Under the pieces are notes generated by a model. The model was not told where the DNA came from, ran no database searches, and was given only the letters and a program-made list of their open reading frames with translations. Shown piece after piece: positions 12,891 through 24,709 of a stretch of 64,000 bases of DNA. Position numbers and translations under genes: made by a program. Numbering within the stretch: position 1 is the stretch's first letter; every line of letters starts with the position of its first letter. Source of the stretch: Styela clava (Eukaryota > Chordata > Ascidiacea > Stolidobranchia > Styelidae); contig NC_135261.1 of NCBI RefSeq assembly GCF_964204865.1, positions 7,626,001 through 7,690,000 of the forward strand. The letters run 5' to 3'.

Positions 12891-13206
12891 ATGAAATATT
12901 TTGTTACTAGTCTGATGACTCTTATGCTGGCTTCCTCAACAAAAGGTATATAAAATAGAGGTATAACATTAAGTTCAACATAATTTATTTTTATGCAATT
13001 TATTTCCTATAAATGAAAATGGTGAAATATTTATTTATAGCCATCCCTGTAAGAAGGTGCTACAGTTTTAAAAACACCAGAATCTTTCCGGTTTGTCATT
13101 GCCCAACCATATTATTACAGCCTGTGCGATCTGGTGATCGTGGGATCAGTACACGAGATGAAGCCTTCAATATCATTACATTCGACTCAAACGCGTTAAC
13201 AGAAAG
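12891..13206 (+). CDS. First two exons of an unrecognised secreted protein gene (3' part not found)
   Basis: Exon 1 (12891-12945) encodes MKYFVTSLMTLMLASSTK, a typical signal peptide, and ends in phase 1 at a GTATAT donor. Exon 2 (13041-13206) follows a TTTATAG acceptor, joins in phase, and encodes about 55 residues with three Cys (RRCYSF and VCHC) up to a GTAAAT donor. A hAT element lies 98 bp downstream, in the next intron if there is one. I found no convincing third exon before the arm ends. The right-arm counterpart (30,15x-30,474, minus) has a stop inside the signal peptide and has lost most of exon 2. So this is either the start of a live gene with a distant exon or a fragment being lost. 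The protein family is unknown to me. Confidence 0.5.
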
Positions 13207-13303
13207 GTAAATCAAAATAAGATCTTTTGAAAAATATTAATATTCTATTTACTAAAATCAATTTCACTAACAAATCACAGTGATTTGATGGTAAACGCTA
13301 AAT

Positions 13304-13960
13304 CAGGGTCGTCCAACCCGTGGCCCGCCGAAGGTTTCCGAGTGGCCCGCGCGGTATTATTCGAATCCCGATGACTTTCAAAAATCTGAGCCATCGTTGG
13401 AACCTCTTATAAAAAATTGTCGTCTAAACGCGCGAGAAGGACCACCTAGCTATCCAAAGCTTCTTTTATGTCCATTAATGGTCGTTATTGTTAGTGAGAC
13501 ATGTTTGAATGTATTTTTATCGTCTGTCATATATTTCAATCTGTTTTCCTGTCTTTTTTCTGAGAAGCCAGAAGAGGCAATATTTGATAGCATTTACCTC
13601 TACGAGCTAGTTTTTTCAGGCATGAACGATGTAAAATCCCTTGTGAGACAATAATTTTTGACAGTCACGTGAAAAATCCGCTCCGCTTCGCTACATCATC
13701 TATTGCATCTACTATTGACAAACTTGTCGGATAAACGCAGTGTAATACTTCCCATTAAATTATCTATGTGTAGTTGAAACTTTTGACTTTACTGTATCTT
13801 CGTATTTCAATTGTTCTTATAATTTAGGTGCTTTGTTTGTTTTTTCATTGATCTGTAGTCGGTGTAGTGAAAACTGGAACATAACTGCCATGTCAAGTGG
13901 CCCGCGTAATCATTCGTAAGCTAAATGTGGCCCTTCGTCCAAAAAGGTTGGACAACCATG
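13304..13960. mobile_element. hAT-type non-autonomous element, 657 bp
   Basis: The ends are CAGGGTCGTCCAACC and, inverted, CATGGTTGTCCAACC. Flanking 8-mers CGCTAAAT and AGCTAAAT match at 7 of 8 positions, the length expected for hAT insertion. Inside, GTGGCCCGC repeats occur near both ends. No transposase is present. The right arm lacks it, but it is also deleted around this site, so the age order cannot be fixed. Confidence 0.85.
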
Positions 13961-13969
13961 AGCTAAATT

Positions 13970-16830
13970 ATATTATAAGTGGCGTCTTGAATATTTAGAA
14001 GCCAGACTTATCATCTGTGCATGTCTGTTGGTGCAACTGTCGGTGGATGTAAATGTCGTGAATACAAATACGCGCGGTTGGAAATGTATTTATATGAAAA
14101 TGTTAGTCGGTGCGAATATATGTGTGCTAATGTTGAAGTGTTCAATTAGTATGAGTCTGATAATATAAGTGGATGTAATAGGCTACATGAGTGTAAAAAT
14201 TCATGTCTGCGGGTGTCCAAATATGTGTGTACAAATGTCCGTGAATGCAGTTTATGAATACAAATATACGTGTACCATGGTGGTACCAGGACTTGAATAT
14301 AATTATAGTGATACAAACTCTCGACAGTACCAAGAGGTATCGATGTGAATGTCTTGTGAGTAGATATGCCTTTGTAGAGTCAAAATAACCCAACCCTTCA
14401 CCCCAATAACTCACAACATTAAATCGTTTATATTTTATGCTAGAGGGTATATATTTTGGGAGTTTCACGCAGCCCGAAAGCGTTTAAGGATTGGTTGATC
14501 TTTCGATAAATTTTTGAAGGACCCAACGCCCTAACTTTGCATATAGATCTATTGAAAAGGCCATTGCTATCTCTTATGTTTTCACAACGATCTTGTATTA
14601 AATATGGACTGACGTACTTCCGATAATTTTTTCATGCGTGTGTTGAGAATATATATTTCTCGTCAAGGCATTTTCGTCAATTTATGTGGTTTAATAATTT
14701 GGGTACTGTACAGGCTGTTCGTTTCTTTATTGATTATAATATCTGAATACAGATAAATGAAATAAGATTTTATCGGAACTTTGACGTAAACGAAAGACAT
14801 CAGGGAATCAGAATTTAGGGCTCAGGGCATTTTGTATAAATTTAACTATGATAATAACAAACAGTTTCTTAGTTTTGTGTGAGTTCATGATGTGCAAATT
14901 TTGATTCAATCTGAAATAGCTGAAACACTAAGTGAAAAATATTTACGGTAACTTTGTAGAGTTTGGCACATCAATCAATATAATCTCGTAATGTAAATGT
15001 AATGAAATTTTTTATTAAACAAATTTAGAATTTTAAATAAAATAAAAATTAGGGCCTGTTCGTATTTAATTGAACAGAAGGCTTGTTTACATATTCTCAG
15101 AAGGCAAGCAGAAGGCCGCCAGGAAAAAAAAATGAAAATTTAGGGTAATTGAAATATGTAATCGAATGCCTTTATTTCATTCTTACCGTTGCGCAATAAC
15201 AAACTCAAATTGAACAAGTTTAAATTGATACTGAAATTATTCATAGAATTATACCTATCCTCCAACTGTAACATACTATGCAAATTCAACATTAGGATTC
15301 AATAAAGAATAAAGGCAAGGGCTATTGTCACAATGAATCACACAAAAAAAACATAAACCTGTCAATTATCGCCTATTAAGGTATATGAGTTAACTGAATT
15401 TGATATAATTTTATTATTTGATTTTCTCTTAACGAATCTCAAACTGTTCATTCGGCTTTATTACTTATCACTAGAAGATCCCAAGGGGACTCGAGAGGTT
15501 AGAATCAGAGAGTTTGAATACCAATGAAAAAAAGGCTATGTAAATAATGCGAATTGCGAAATGATGCTTTCATATTTACTCAATATATATGTATAATCTT
15601 GTTAAAACGTATGAAAATATTCAGCATTCCAGCATTGGTTAAATTCGCCAAATTATGTGAATGTGAATAAAACCTTCAACAAAAACTAGAAAACTACACG
15701 AAAGAAATGGATGTTTCGGGAGCCACCAAGAACTCTAAAACAAAATAGATATTTTTATGAAATATATTTATAAATTACTCATAGCTTGTGCATCAAATAC
15801 ATGCGGAATTGTACCTTCGTGCCATAAGAGAGAAAAAAAAAACAGGGTCAAAAAGAAGAAACTTTTATCTTATTATTCTGTTTATCCGGTGCGGTTCGGG
15901 AAGCAGAATCAGAATGCAATAAATTCAACATTTCTAAATAATCATGACGGATGGCATTTGGTGCCCTTTGATATAAATCTATTGTTTTTTAATGCTTTTG
16001 CAAATGGAAACCACAGTTAAGCCGCTAGCTGCATAACAATGAGACAGCAAATTGTAGAGAATATGGACTACGTAATGAACTTTATTTCGACCGTTAGTAA
16101 CTTTCAACTAATTACAGAACTTCTGATCAGCCTGCAAAGGTATATGAAACTATGATCTATGATCTATGAAACTTTTATCTATGTTTATTTTTGCGTTCGT
16201 ATATTTAGAATCTAGAAGGCTACTCAGAAATAATTTGGAAAGATGCTTTGATCCGCCAGACCTTAGAAGAGCTGTACGTTCTACCAAAATGTTTTGTATT
16301 TTTAAAGGTTTCTCTGTATAACTGAAACATATCATGAAGAAAGAGAAAGCTCAACGATTGAATGCATGCCGAGTTGACATACATTTTTCCAAGTTTGACA
16401 CAAAATTTAATGTTAATTCTTTGCTCAGTCGTCATTCTTTAAAAACTCCATCAGACCTCGCACAGCATTTTTTTTTCAACAAGAAATTTATCACATTCAC
16501 TTATGGATCCTGAGAAGCAAAAATAATTGCGATATTGTGTCAAAACAGCTGTTAAACAAAGAACACATATTACGCCACACTGCAAAAGTGTTGATTACCG
16601 ATGGTTAATCGTGTTGCACAATCTGTGACGTCAGTCCCGTTTCTTTTTAGCCTTACCTCGTATACGTCCGACATTAGCATGGACATGTTTTCTATTTTTA
16701 AGGTGATCTCAGGGCTGCAAGTGCAAGGCCGCAAGTGCGTGGGCACAACTTCCCCTTTGTTCACCCACGATATTGAATCGTAGTGCTAGCTTGATCAACC
16801 GGCATTTTAACTCTATATGTTTTGAAAGTT
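13970..16830. other. Left-arm DNA without a supported gene
   Basis: Frames such as 14142-14468 (-) and 15757-16020 (+) lack domains. Where the inverted partner can be compared (29,26x-29,52x) the frame is broken, so these are not under protein constraint. Low-level TGTG/ATGT-rich tracts occur at about 14,020-14,280. Confidence 0.5.
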
Positions 16831-16835
16831 CATTA

Positions 16836-16960
16836 GGAGTTCATGAGACTTGATACGATTTTGTTATCTGATTTTCGTCCACCTAAAAGCGTAGTTGCGG
16901 TTGTTTAAACTTTAGTATTGTATATCGAATAATAAACAGGGTAACGTGGGAATTTTCATT
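16836..16960 (+). repeat. Dispersed repeat family, copy b
   Basis: It carries the same GTTATCTGATTTTCGTnCACCT core as copy a and is truncated at its 3' end. Its inverted partner is copy c at 27,890. Confidence 0.6.
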
Positions 16961-18055
16961 TCAGATAATGAAAGCTTGTCTTACGAGTTTGCATTCATGA
17001 TATAAATCAGGATAGTCCTCTGCAGATAAACAGCATAAAAAATACATTCATTTATACTATTTCACGATTTGATGGAATTTTAGAAAATGAGACTTTTTCG
17101 CGGTTTTTTCACCGTTATTTGCGATATACAATACCACGGACACAAGTCTTTGGTGATATTGCAATTCTAACAATTGTATAATTAACAAATTTGCTGATAG
17201 AAAAACATAAAAGCGACTTGATATTTTGTGTATTACGCGAACCTCTTCTAGCTGCAAGACATTTCGATATGAGATACCCAACAGTGTATGACATTTATTA
17301 GTGTTACGGCAGCAGATGCCGGTTGACAAAATTACATAACTCCGACTTAATGATGTTGTGAACACAGATTCTTAGGCTGATATATTAAAAGAATGATGCG
17401 TTGACCCACCAGGGTCTAGGGAGGCCGTTAACATTGGTCCAAATGTCTGAGGCTTTAAGGTTTATAACTGAAATATTGAGAGGCTATGAGCGACATCAGC
17501 AGGTTAGCGAAAGATTTGAGTTATAAAAACTGTCCTCAATTAATCTTTGCGATCTGTCTAAGTTTGACTGCAAGCGTGAGCGCAAAACGTTTTTTAACAA
17601 TTTTATTTATGGATGGAATTATTAAACGATAGCCTAAAAAATGAAATTTCTAACCCCATATGAGCACATCCACCCAACGCGCGCGCCTCTAACAGCAACT
17701 GTTCTGTTATTCAAATGGCTCTTCTCGTTATACATTGACTCCTAATAATTTTAACATTTTTCATTTAGGCTAGGAGTAATGCCATTTTTCAAATGAAACG
17801 TCTTGGATACAATTCTCATTTCACTGATAGTAGACATATCGTGTAGCTTACAGTGTTTTTCCTTGCACAATGCTACGTTCCATAATCCGTTAATTATTTT
17901 CTGTTTAATCATATGACATAAGTAAGATGATACACACATTCACTATTACTACATTTAATTGTAGTTCGCAAATATTTCAATTCATTCATGGACATAAATG
18001 ATCAACTGTACATGAAACAATATTAATGCAGAACTTCAATTTCCTTGATAATTTT

Positions 18056-18613
18056 ATCTTTTTTAATAGTAAGAACTTCCTGCACTCGCATACACACGGC
18101 GTCTGAAAATAAGTCATTATTTGGTAAATTTGGTTAATATTATTACAAAGAGAATACTCAAGACAAGGTGGAACTAAACAAGCGTCTTTAATAGTATATT
18201 AAAATCCTAAATATTTGCAACCTTATTGAAATTATACTGGATTTATTGGTAATATTTATCTTTCATATAAAATTTGAGATCAACGTGTTCATATTCTGGC
18301 ATGTATGCCACGTTAAAACAAGAAAGAGATAGTGATCTAGAATATTAAGTTTATATTGACGTAAGAGCGGATATGAAGATAAAAACGAAAACTACATTTG
18401 TAGACTAAAATCATACCATTTTAGAAAACTCTATTTTTGATCCACTAAATTGAGAAATACTCAATTACGATAACAACGCACCTAAAACAATATTTCCTTT
18501 GTAAAGCCCACTTCGTAAATAGTGTGTATGTCACCAAATAATGTAGCATTTTCAAGTTGTTTTTTCGGCATCTTCATCTTTTGAGGGTTCCGGATATAAA
18601 TGTGGTTTCCCGT
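18056..18613 (-). pseudogene. Decayed exons 4-5 of the Cys-rich LYP-repeat family (copy psi-2)
   Basis: On the minus strand, sequence matching the C-terminal half of exon 4 of the gene at 24710-26731 runs from about 18,613 to 18,483. It includes DNA for an Asp-Glu-Asp tail. It has lost 8 bp within the codons for the Trp-Cys-Phe-Arg segment and carries further gaps, so the frame is broken. The last exon (from 18102 downward) keeps TPCVCECRK, with one Cys-flanking Gly changed to Val, but reads through without the normal stop. The left arm of the inverted duplication ends just upstream at about 18,613, cutting the copy inside exon 4. Confidence 0.75.
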
Positions 18614-18619
18614 GTTTAA

Positions 18620-21600
18620 ATATTATTAAATGCCACATCCACCTAGATTATATCACATGAAGAAAAGTGGTAACAGGATCATTTTCAATCGCCTCATTCA
18701 TACAAACATTTCCTAACATGTTCATATAGTCACACTATGCAATTTTTTACATTAAATAATCATGGTAAGACTCAACCACAGTGAGTTTGACATGTTCCAA
18801 CCGTTAGCACTCTATTTTTGTTGCAGTACATCCACTAGGGTATAACAGAGCAGTGTTCCATCAGGATTTCGGCCGGACAAACTTTTTGGGCTTAGCCGGA
18901 TAATTTGAGTCGCACGTTCTGCGCTTTTATATTTTTTTTCACTAATAATCTGATTACCTGATTTTACTGGAGAGAGTGCGTATAACGAGATTTTTTACTG
19001 AAGAGATACTTATGTCGGCATTTTTAACAAAATGTATATATAGAGATACATCATTTGGAACAATACACCGGTTCGAGAAGTTTTGGAACATGTAAAATGA
19101 TGGAGACCCGGGCGCAAGATAATCTGGAACGCAACACAGCAAACTTCCGCGGCATTTTTTGCAGCGTCATTATCCAGCTACGCTCGCAAAAAAAAATATG
19201 TCGCGTCATTATCCACGGGTATTTATGATATCAATTACGATGTTCGGCTATATGGAAGAAATCTTCCAGACAAACGCTTATTCAAGTCAACTGAACGCGG
19301 GCATTCACATGACCGCCAGATAAATACAATAAGTTCAATTATTTATGATCAAATAAATATACAAGGTGATAGTTGCGCTAGGTTTTGTCAATATGTCAAA
19401 CTCAGTGATTATTTAAATTTATCCAAATTCGTATCCATCATAGGATTTGTTTCCGTATATGCAGCATGGCTTATATTCGAAAATTATCTAAAAGAAAGAA
19501 ATACGCTTGGTGTCGCTAAATTCACTGAACATACAAGACAACTCTTTCGGTGCCAAGGACGTCATTATACGTCATTCAAAAAAGAAAAATTTAATAGATA
19601 GAAGAAGTTCAAGTTCAGGTATTTGGAGCCTTCTTCTCTTCTCGCTCTCTCTTGTTGCCAAGTTGGGGGCAAAGAATGACGTCGTCAGCTAATCGCGTCA
19701 TTCAAAAAATACCAAGATAGAAGGAGCGTCTGCCATGAAGTAAATTATCAACTTACTTTGCATAGCCGATGTACATGTTAACCGCAAATAATGATCCAAA
19801 ATTTGAACACCTGGTTTCACCTTTTTCCGGTGAAATGATTGAAAAGAATGAGATCATATTATCAAGCATGTTACGAAGATGTAGTAAAACATGACGCAGT
19901 CCAACGTTACTAAACCGGGAAAGAATTTGAATATTTGAATAATTCAAAATGTCTAAAAAACAAGTTACTCATATCATAAGTAAATGTTCCATGAAATGTT
20001 TCATAAACTCCATGAACCCTGACGTCTTTGCGCGAAGTTGCTCTCTCACCCGTGAGGTTCGCAGCGACTTATCGGCAGGACGATAAAATATTCCGAAATT
20101 TTGGTATTTTTGAACGTTTATAACTTTTAAGCAATTTTGGGAAACGAATTGACGGACATTTGAAACGAAAGTAAATTTTATCGTCCTGTGAGGTAAAATG
20201 TTACATTTTATGATAAAGTTTGCCAAAAAGTGAGAAATAGATTTTAGTCGAAGCATATTTTTTTCAACTTGTCAGTGAGATATGATTCGAAATATAGTAT
20301 TTTAGTGGGAAATATAATACAAATAACACAGAGCTCCTCACTGACACTTCAATTATTTCCGTAGCTATTGTATAACCATAGTTGTAGCAAAATATGCAAT
20401 CCTACATTTTTGTGTCGGATGAACAAGTTCAATAAGCGGCCATGACGTACTGATTACGTAGCTACGCAATAGCGATCACGTGACTGGTGTCACGAAGATG
20501 GGACTACGTGCAGCTGAGGCGATTTGCCTCGCAAACTGCGTAAGATAACAATTATGGAAAATCGTGTGTTCACGTTCTGGACAGGACATCAACTGACGAG
20601 TTTCGATAAAACTTTAACCTTTTTTATCATGTCAACTTTGAGACACCAGATGCGTAAAATGAATATAGAAATTACACTTGGAAATAGTTCGTTTGCACGC
20701 CAATATTAGTTCACATATTAACACAAATAAGTATTTGCTTGCCAAAAATATCAGATTGCATGAAATGCCCCGAGGCAAGTAATGACTTCGAATTGCATTA
20801 TTTATTGACTGAACCCATCAAATCTGGAAGCGCCTGACGAAAACTCGGGAATAATACTGAGATACAACTGCACCTGAAATGTATTAAACATGTTTCGGTG
20901 TTATTCGTTTCTCGTTGTATCAGTACGTTGTCATTTCGGTACCGCTTACGATACAAATATGTATATGAAAATTATAGGGGTTTTCCTGTAAGATTCACTA
21001 TGACTGGGCAATCTTTATTTTTCGGAATAAAATAATGTGAATGACTTTAACTATCCCTAATCTAGAGAGCAGATTTTCATGCAAGCAGCCTGCAACTCCT
21101 ATACCGTCTTGGAATTTATGTTAAGTGCTATTACATGATAGGACATCCTTTATGGTTTCATATTTTTTATTGTTCTGTTATGTACTGATAAACCAGAATG
21201 TGGTTAACGTCCTTTTGGTGCTGACACAAGTTTATGGGACTTAAGCTGACAGTGAGAGAGAGAGAGAGATTTATTTTCGTCAACCAGAAAAAAAAAAACT
21301 GTCAACAATAAATAATGGTAACAAAAAATACACTTTTTTCGGTATAGACTGGAAGGAGCGATACGACCATGCGGTCATCGGAGTCAGCTCCCTCCAAGTT
21401 TACGCTGATAAGTTCACAGTAAAATATGACTATTTGAAGTGGTTAAAATTCACGAAACAAAATTTGAGAAAAAAAAAAAAAAACGAACAAAACAAAAAAA
21501 TGGACTAAGCAATTGTTCGTGTTAACATCTATATATACAAACAAACAATTTGAATAAACATGGTAATACAGAAAAGTTATAAAACTAACAAAATAAATGT

Positions 21601-23000
21601 GGTATGATGCAACTAAGAAGCCCATTACTATTTTTCATTTGAAGAAATATTGCATTCATTTTGGACTGGGAGAATAATTTATGAAGGGGTCAGGTAAGGA
21701 TATTACAAGCATTCGTCATGGATACATATTTGGAAAATATATGTAAGCGGGATCGGGATGCTAATTATAGTTTTGATATTACATGTGATGTTGTTATCTA
21801 ATTTACCTAAATTGCCTGCAATTGGGCTACAAATTTCAATAGCCATCGACATGTGATGATTAAAAACAAAATGAGAAAATAAGAGAAGGGCTGAAGCGCG
21901 TTATACAAATTGAACAAAAAAAATATAATTATTTTAGCAAAGTAAATTTTTAAAAGATAAGATTTGTCTTTGAGAAATGAAACAGTTTGAACGAATAATC
22001 AACTATTACACAGACTATTATTTGAAAGCGAGGTCTAAGTCCCATGAATAAAAAACAAATTTGGCTATTGGACTACTACACTCAAATGTAATGTTGGACA
22101 CATAACAATTGTTTGAGTGAGTAAGCGGTAAGCCTCACATATAAAAATAAGTTTCTGGAGATAAACAAAATGGTACTCATAGTCATGTGAATATAATATT
22201 GGGAAACAATTGTCTAAAGATGGAATCAGCCTTATAACAAGAAAGAATTTAGACAGATGGGTGACTAATACCCACAAATACATATATAAGTACCAATTTA
22301 TAAACTATTATATACCCCAAATGTGAAACAATTTTGGTAATCTCAATATCGAGTGGAAATTTGGATAAATAAATTTAACGTAACGCTATACGCATAGAAT
22401 GCGTAGCATCGGGTTAAATGATGATCTTGCACGGACAATACGAATGATATCATCTCGCGTTACGTGTTTGCAAATATTGGTACTCTGTGTTGAGCCCGCG
22501 TGATGAACGTAATATCGTCGGTGTCGTGACGAAGCATTATGCCGACAAAATCGTCAGGTTGACGTAGCGACGCAGTCAAAGCTACAAAATATCAAACGTA
22601 TTTAGCTATAAAATTTGAATGGCTTGTCATACAATCGTTGCGAAAGTGTCCATAGAAAGACATTCAAATCCTACAGTTATATTATCGATTGAATATGTGG
22701 CTATTCTGGCAAAAAATCGAAATTTTTTGATGTTTAGTATTTGTTGTCATATAATAATTTCATACTCACTTTCAATTTGCCAATTTTACTAAACTATCGT
22801 ATAATAGAGCATCAATATTCACAATGTAAATAGTCCCAATGACCAGCTTTCATGCAATATAACATTTATTCAAATACCCATTGTGGTTCTTGAGATATGA
22901 GATCATAAAATTGATACCGTCTGACACGAAAAACAAGCCGGAACACCGGCTTGCGGGGCACAGAGCGTACTCAAACAAGGTTGCTTGCCGGGTACAAGCG
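18620..23000. other. Inverted-duplication spacer, no supported gene
   Basis: Short open frames here show no domains and no matched splice sites. A (GA)n run lies at 21,250-21,270, next to a poly-A-interrupted patch to about 21,430 that resembles a retroelement tail. Clusters of CG-containing sequence at 18,840-19,330, 20,020-20,280 and 22,380-22,560 probably are old transposon pieces that I cannot classify. Confidence 0.4.
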
Positions 23001-23008
23001 GCGTCGTA

Positions 23009-23857
23009 CAGGGCTGCAACTCTAGATGTTTTATATCTAGATCTAGATGTTTTTTTCAAGGTCTAGATGTAACATTTGGAGCCTAGATGTTAGCTATAAA
23101 ATCTAGATATATTTTTTTCAAGGTTCGAAGCATTATTCAGTGGGAAATAAATAAAGAGATGTGTATAATACTGTAATACCTGAATGAATATTATTTCATT
23201 ATTTAGAAGAATTGATGTAAGATTGATAAAACTCATTTATATTGTATTCTTCCACCGCTACCATACGTAATTATGATATTTAAATAACGAATTAAACATG
23301 TTTAAAACATGTGACGTTTTAATAAACGTTAAATAGAAAGGACGAGGTTGGTTCGATGAGTCAGTGCTTAGTATTGCATTGTTGCCAAGGCTGCAAGGGG
23401 TGAGAATAACTTTTGTTGTTCAAGTTGCTTAATCCTGTACTCCAAGACTTTAAAATTATAAAGTTATTTAAATCTATAGGTGATATTGGATTTGTCTCTC
23501 TTTAAACATCAACCTATCGAAATGCCAAAGTGTATGCACTACCAGCAAAAATTTAGAAAAGATTGTCTTAAGGAATCAACCTTTAAGGAATGGATTGCTC
23601 ATTCAGATGATAAGAACACAAAGCCCTTTGTAGTTCTACAGGTGGGAATTGAATTCTAGGTTATGATGTGAGCTTCTTCGACATCCAATATTACTGTATT
23701 ATGTAATAAAATGCTTATTTTTTGTGAATTTTTTTTAAATTCAATGACTTCATATCTAGATGTATTTTCTAGATGTTTTATTTTTCAATCTAGATGTTTC
23801 TAGATGTTTTTCGAGGTCAATCTAGATGTTTTTAGTCAGGCAAAAGTGGCAGCCCTG
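23009..23857. mobile_element. hAT-type element with TCTAGATGTTTT subterminal repeats
   Basis: The ends CAGGGCTGCAACT and, inverted, CAGGGCTGCCACT form terminal inverted repeats. Many copies of TCTAGATGT lie just inside both ends (23,021-23,115 and 23,756-23,830), in direct and palindromic forms, and look like subterminal transposase-binding motifs. The flanking 8-mers do not align well, so the target duplication is unclear. A fragment of coding sequence lies within at 23522-23641. Confidence 0.75.
23522..23641 (+). pseudogene. Relic first exon of a hAT-type transposase or transposon-derived zinc-finger protein
   Basis: The frame starts MPKCMHYQQKFRKDCLKEST and continues FKEWIAHSDDKNTKPF for 40 codons to a GTGGGA donor-like site. 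The pattern K-F-R-x(7)-F-x-x-W-(I/L), then a spacer, then a Cys-x-x-Cys knuckle, is known from the N-termini of hAT-derived proteins. Here the knuckle Cys residues are absent, and nothing downstream continues the transposase. Because it sits inside an element with hAT ends, it is probably the last coding trace of the autonomous parent. Confidence 0.5.
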
Positions 23858-23869
23858 ACTGTTGTATTA

Positions 23870-24690
23870 TTGATAGGGCTCCGAGAAACTCAGCATGAGA
23901 GAGCAATTCCGGCAAAGTACGCATGTGTAGGTGAGTTCTTTTACCTACGATTGATGTGTTGGAATGAACGAAAACTGATGACACCACTAGGTCCGCCCCT
24001 TTCCCGATCAATTAAAAACTGAATACGAGAGAGAATAAATGGGTGAGAACTCTCTCGTTTTCACCTTGACACGGAACGGGAAAATTAAAAAAAACTGACA
24101 AAAGGCCTATACATAACTTATTTCGTTGGTATTGAAATATATTATCAAGCGGCAATTTGTATTTAATTCTAAACTACCAAGAAAAAACGCAAAATAGTTT
24201 ATTACCTCAACGTACTGTTTATCATGTGCGGCTACAAGGAATCTAATTGCAGCAAATTTAGCATTTTACGAGAACTCTGTTTATTATGCCATAATCTATG
24301 CAAAAAATAGTTTCAAAACACGATGGGTTTTATCATATATGTGCATCAAATCACAGTAATGCTAAAGTTGCTCGACAACTATAGACAACCAGAAGTGATG
24401 ATCACGATTTTAATAAAGCTTTCATTGAACAATCAACCTTTTCCTAATCTTCATGTAAATCTGAAAAATTGGCACAACTCCTGATTCGTCCACGAATATT
24501 TACGGTCTATAATAAATATTTTTGCTTTGCACCGGATGAATAATTTCTTCTGATGTCAGCACTAGAGTAGACATTTTGAAAAAAGTTTCACATAAAACTA
24601 ATATTCGGTAAAAAAAAGGTTAGCTTCAATATTTGAAGAGACATTTATTCAAGATTTTGCTTAAAATGCTCGGTTTTTCAGAAAACTTGT
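23870..24690. other. Upstream flank of the intact Cys-rich gene, no gene seen
   Basis: AT-rich DNA without a supported frame. The last 250 bp should hold the promoter of the gene starting at 24710. Resemblance to the upstream flank of the second intact copy (about 32,330-32,530) is clear only near the start codon. Confidence 0.4.
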
Positions 24691-24709
24691 GTAGGAAATC
24701 ATATAAACA

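Larger units (their letters stand above)
8826..18612. repeat. Left arm of a large inverted duplication (partner 26070-40126)
   Basis: Successive blocks match the reverse complement of the right arm in reversed order: 8,85x-9,13x with 39,83x-40,09x; 9,480-10,010 with 37,380-38,040; the exon 5 and exon 4 regions at 10,08x-10,77x with 33,74x-37,27x; 12.2-12.6 kb with 31.2-31.9 kb; 12,78x-12,95x with 30,43x-30,64x; 14,68x-14,83x with 29,87x-30,00x; 17,06x-17,37x with 27,47x-27,74x; 18,05x-18,61x with 26,08x-26,80x. Divergence is moderate with many insertions and deletions, so the event is not recent. Confidence 0.85.

Noticed and set aside
15757..16020. 87-codon + frame beginning like a signal peptide
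   Set aside because: The inverted partner near 29,26x-29,52x stops after about twelve codons. The residues after the start are Lys-rich and low in information.
23009..23865. Target-site duplication for the TCTAGATGT element
   Set aside because: The flanking 8-mers do not align (GCGTCGTA against ACTGTTGT), so none was claimed although both ends are clear.
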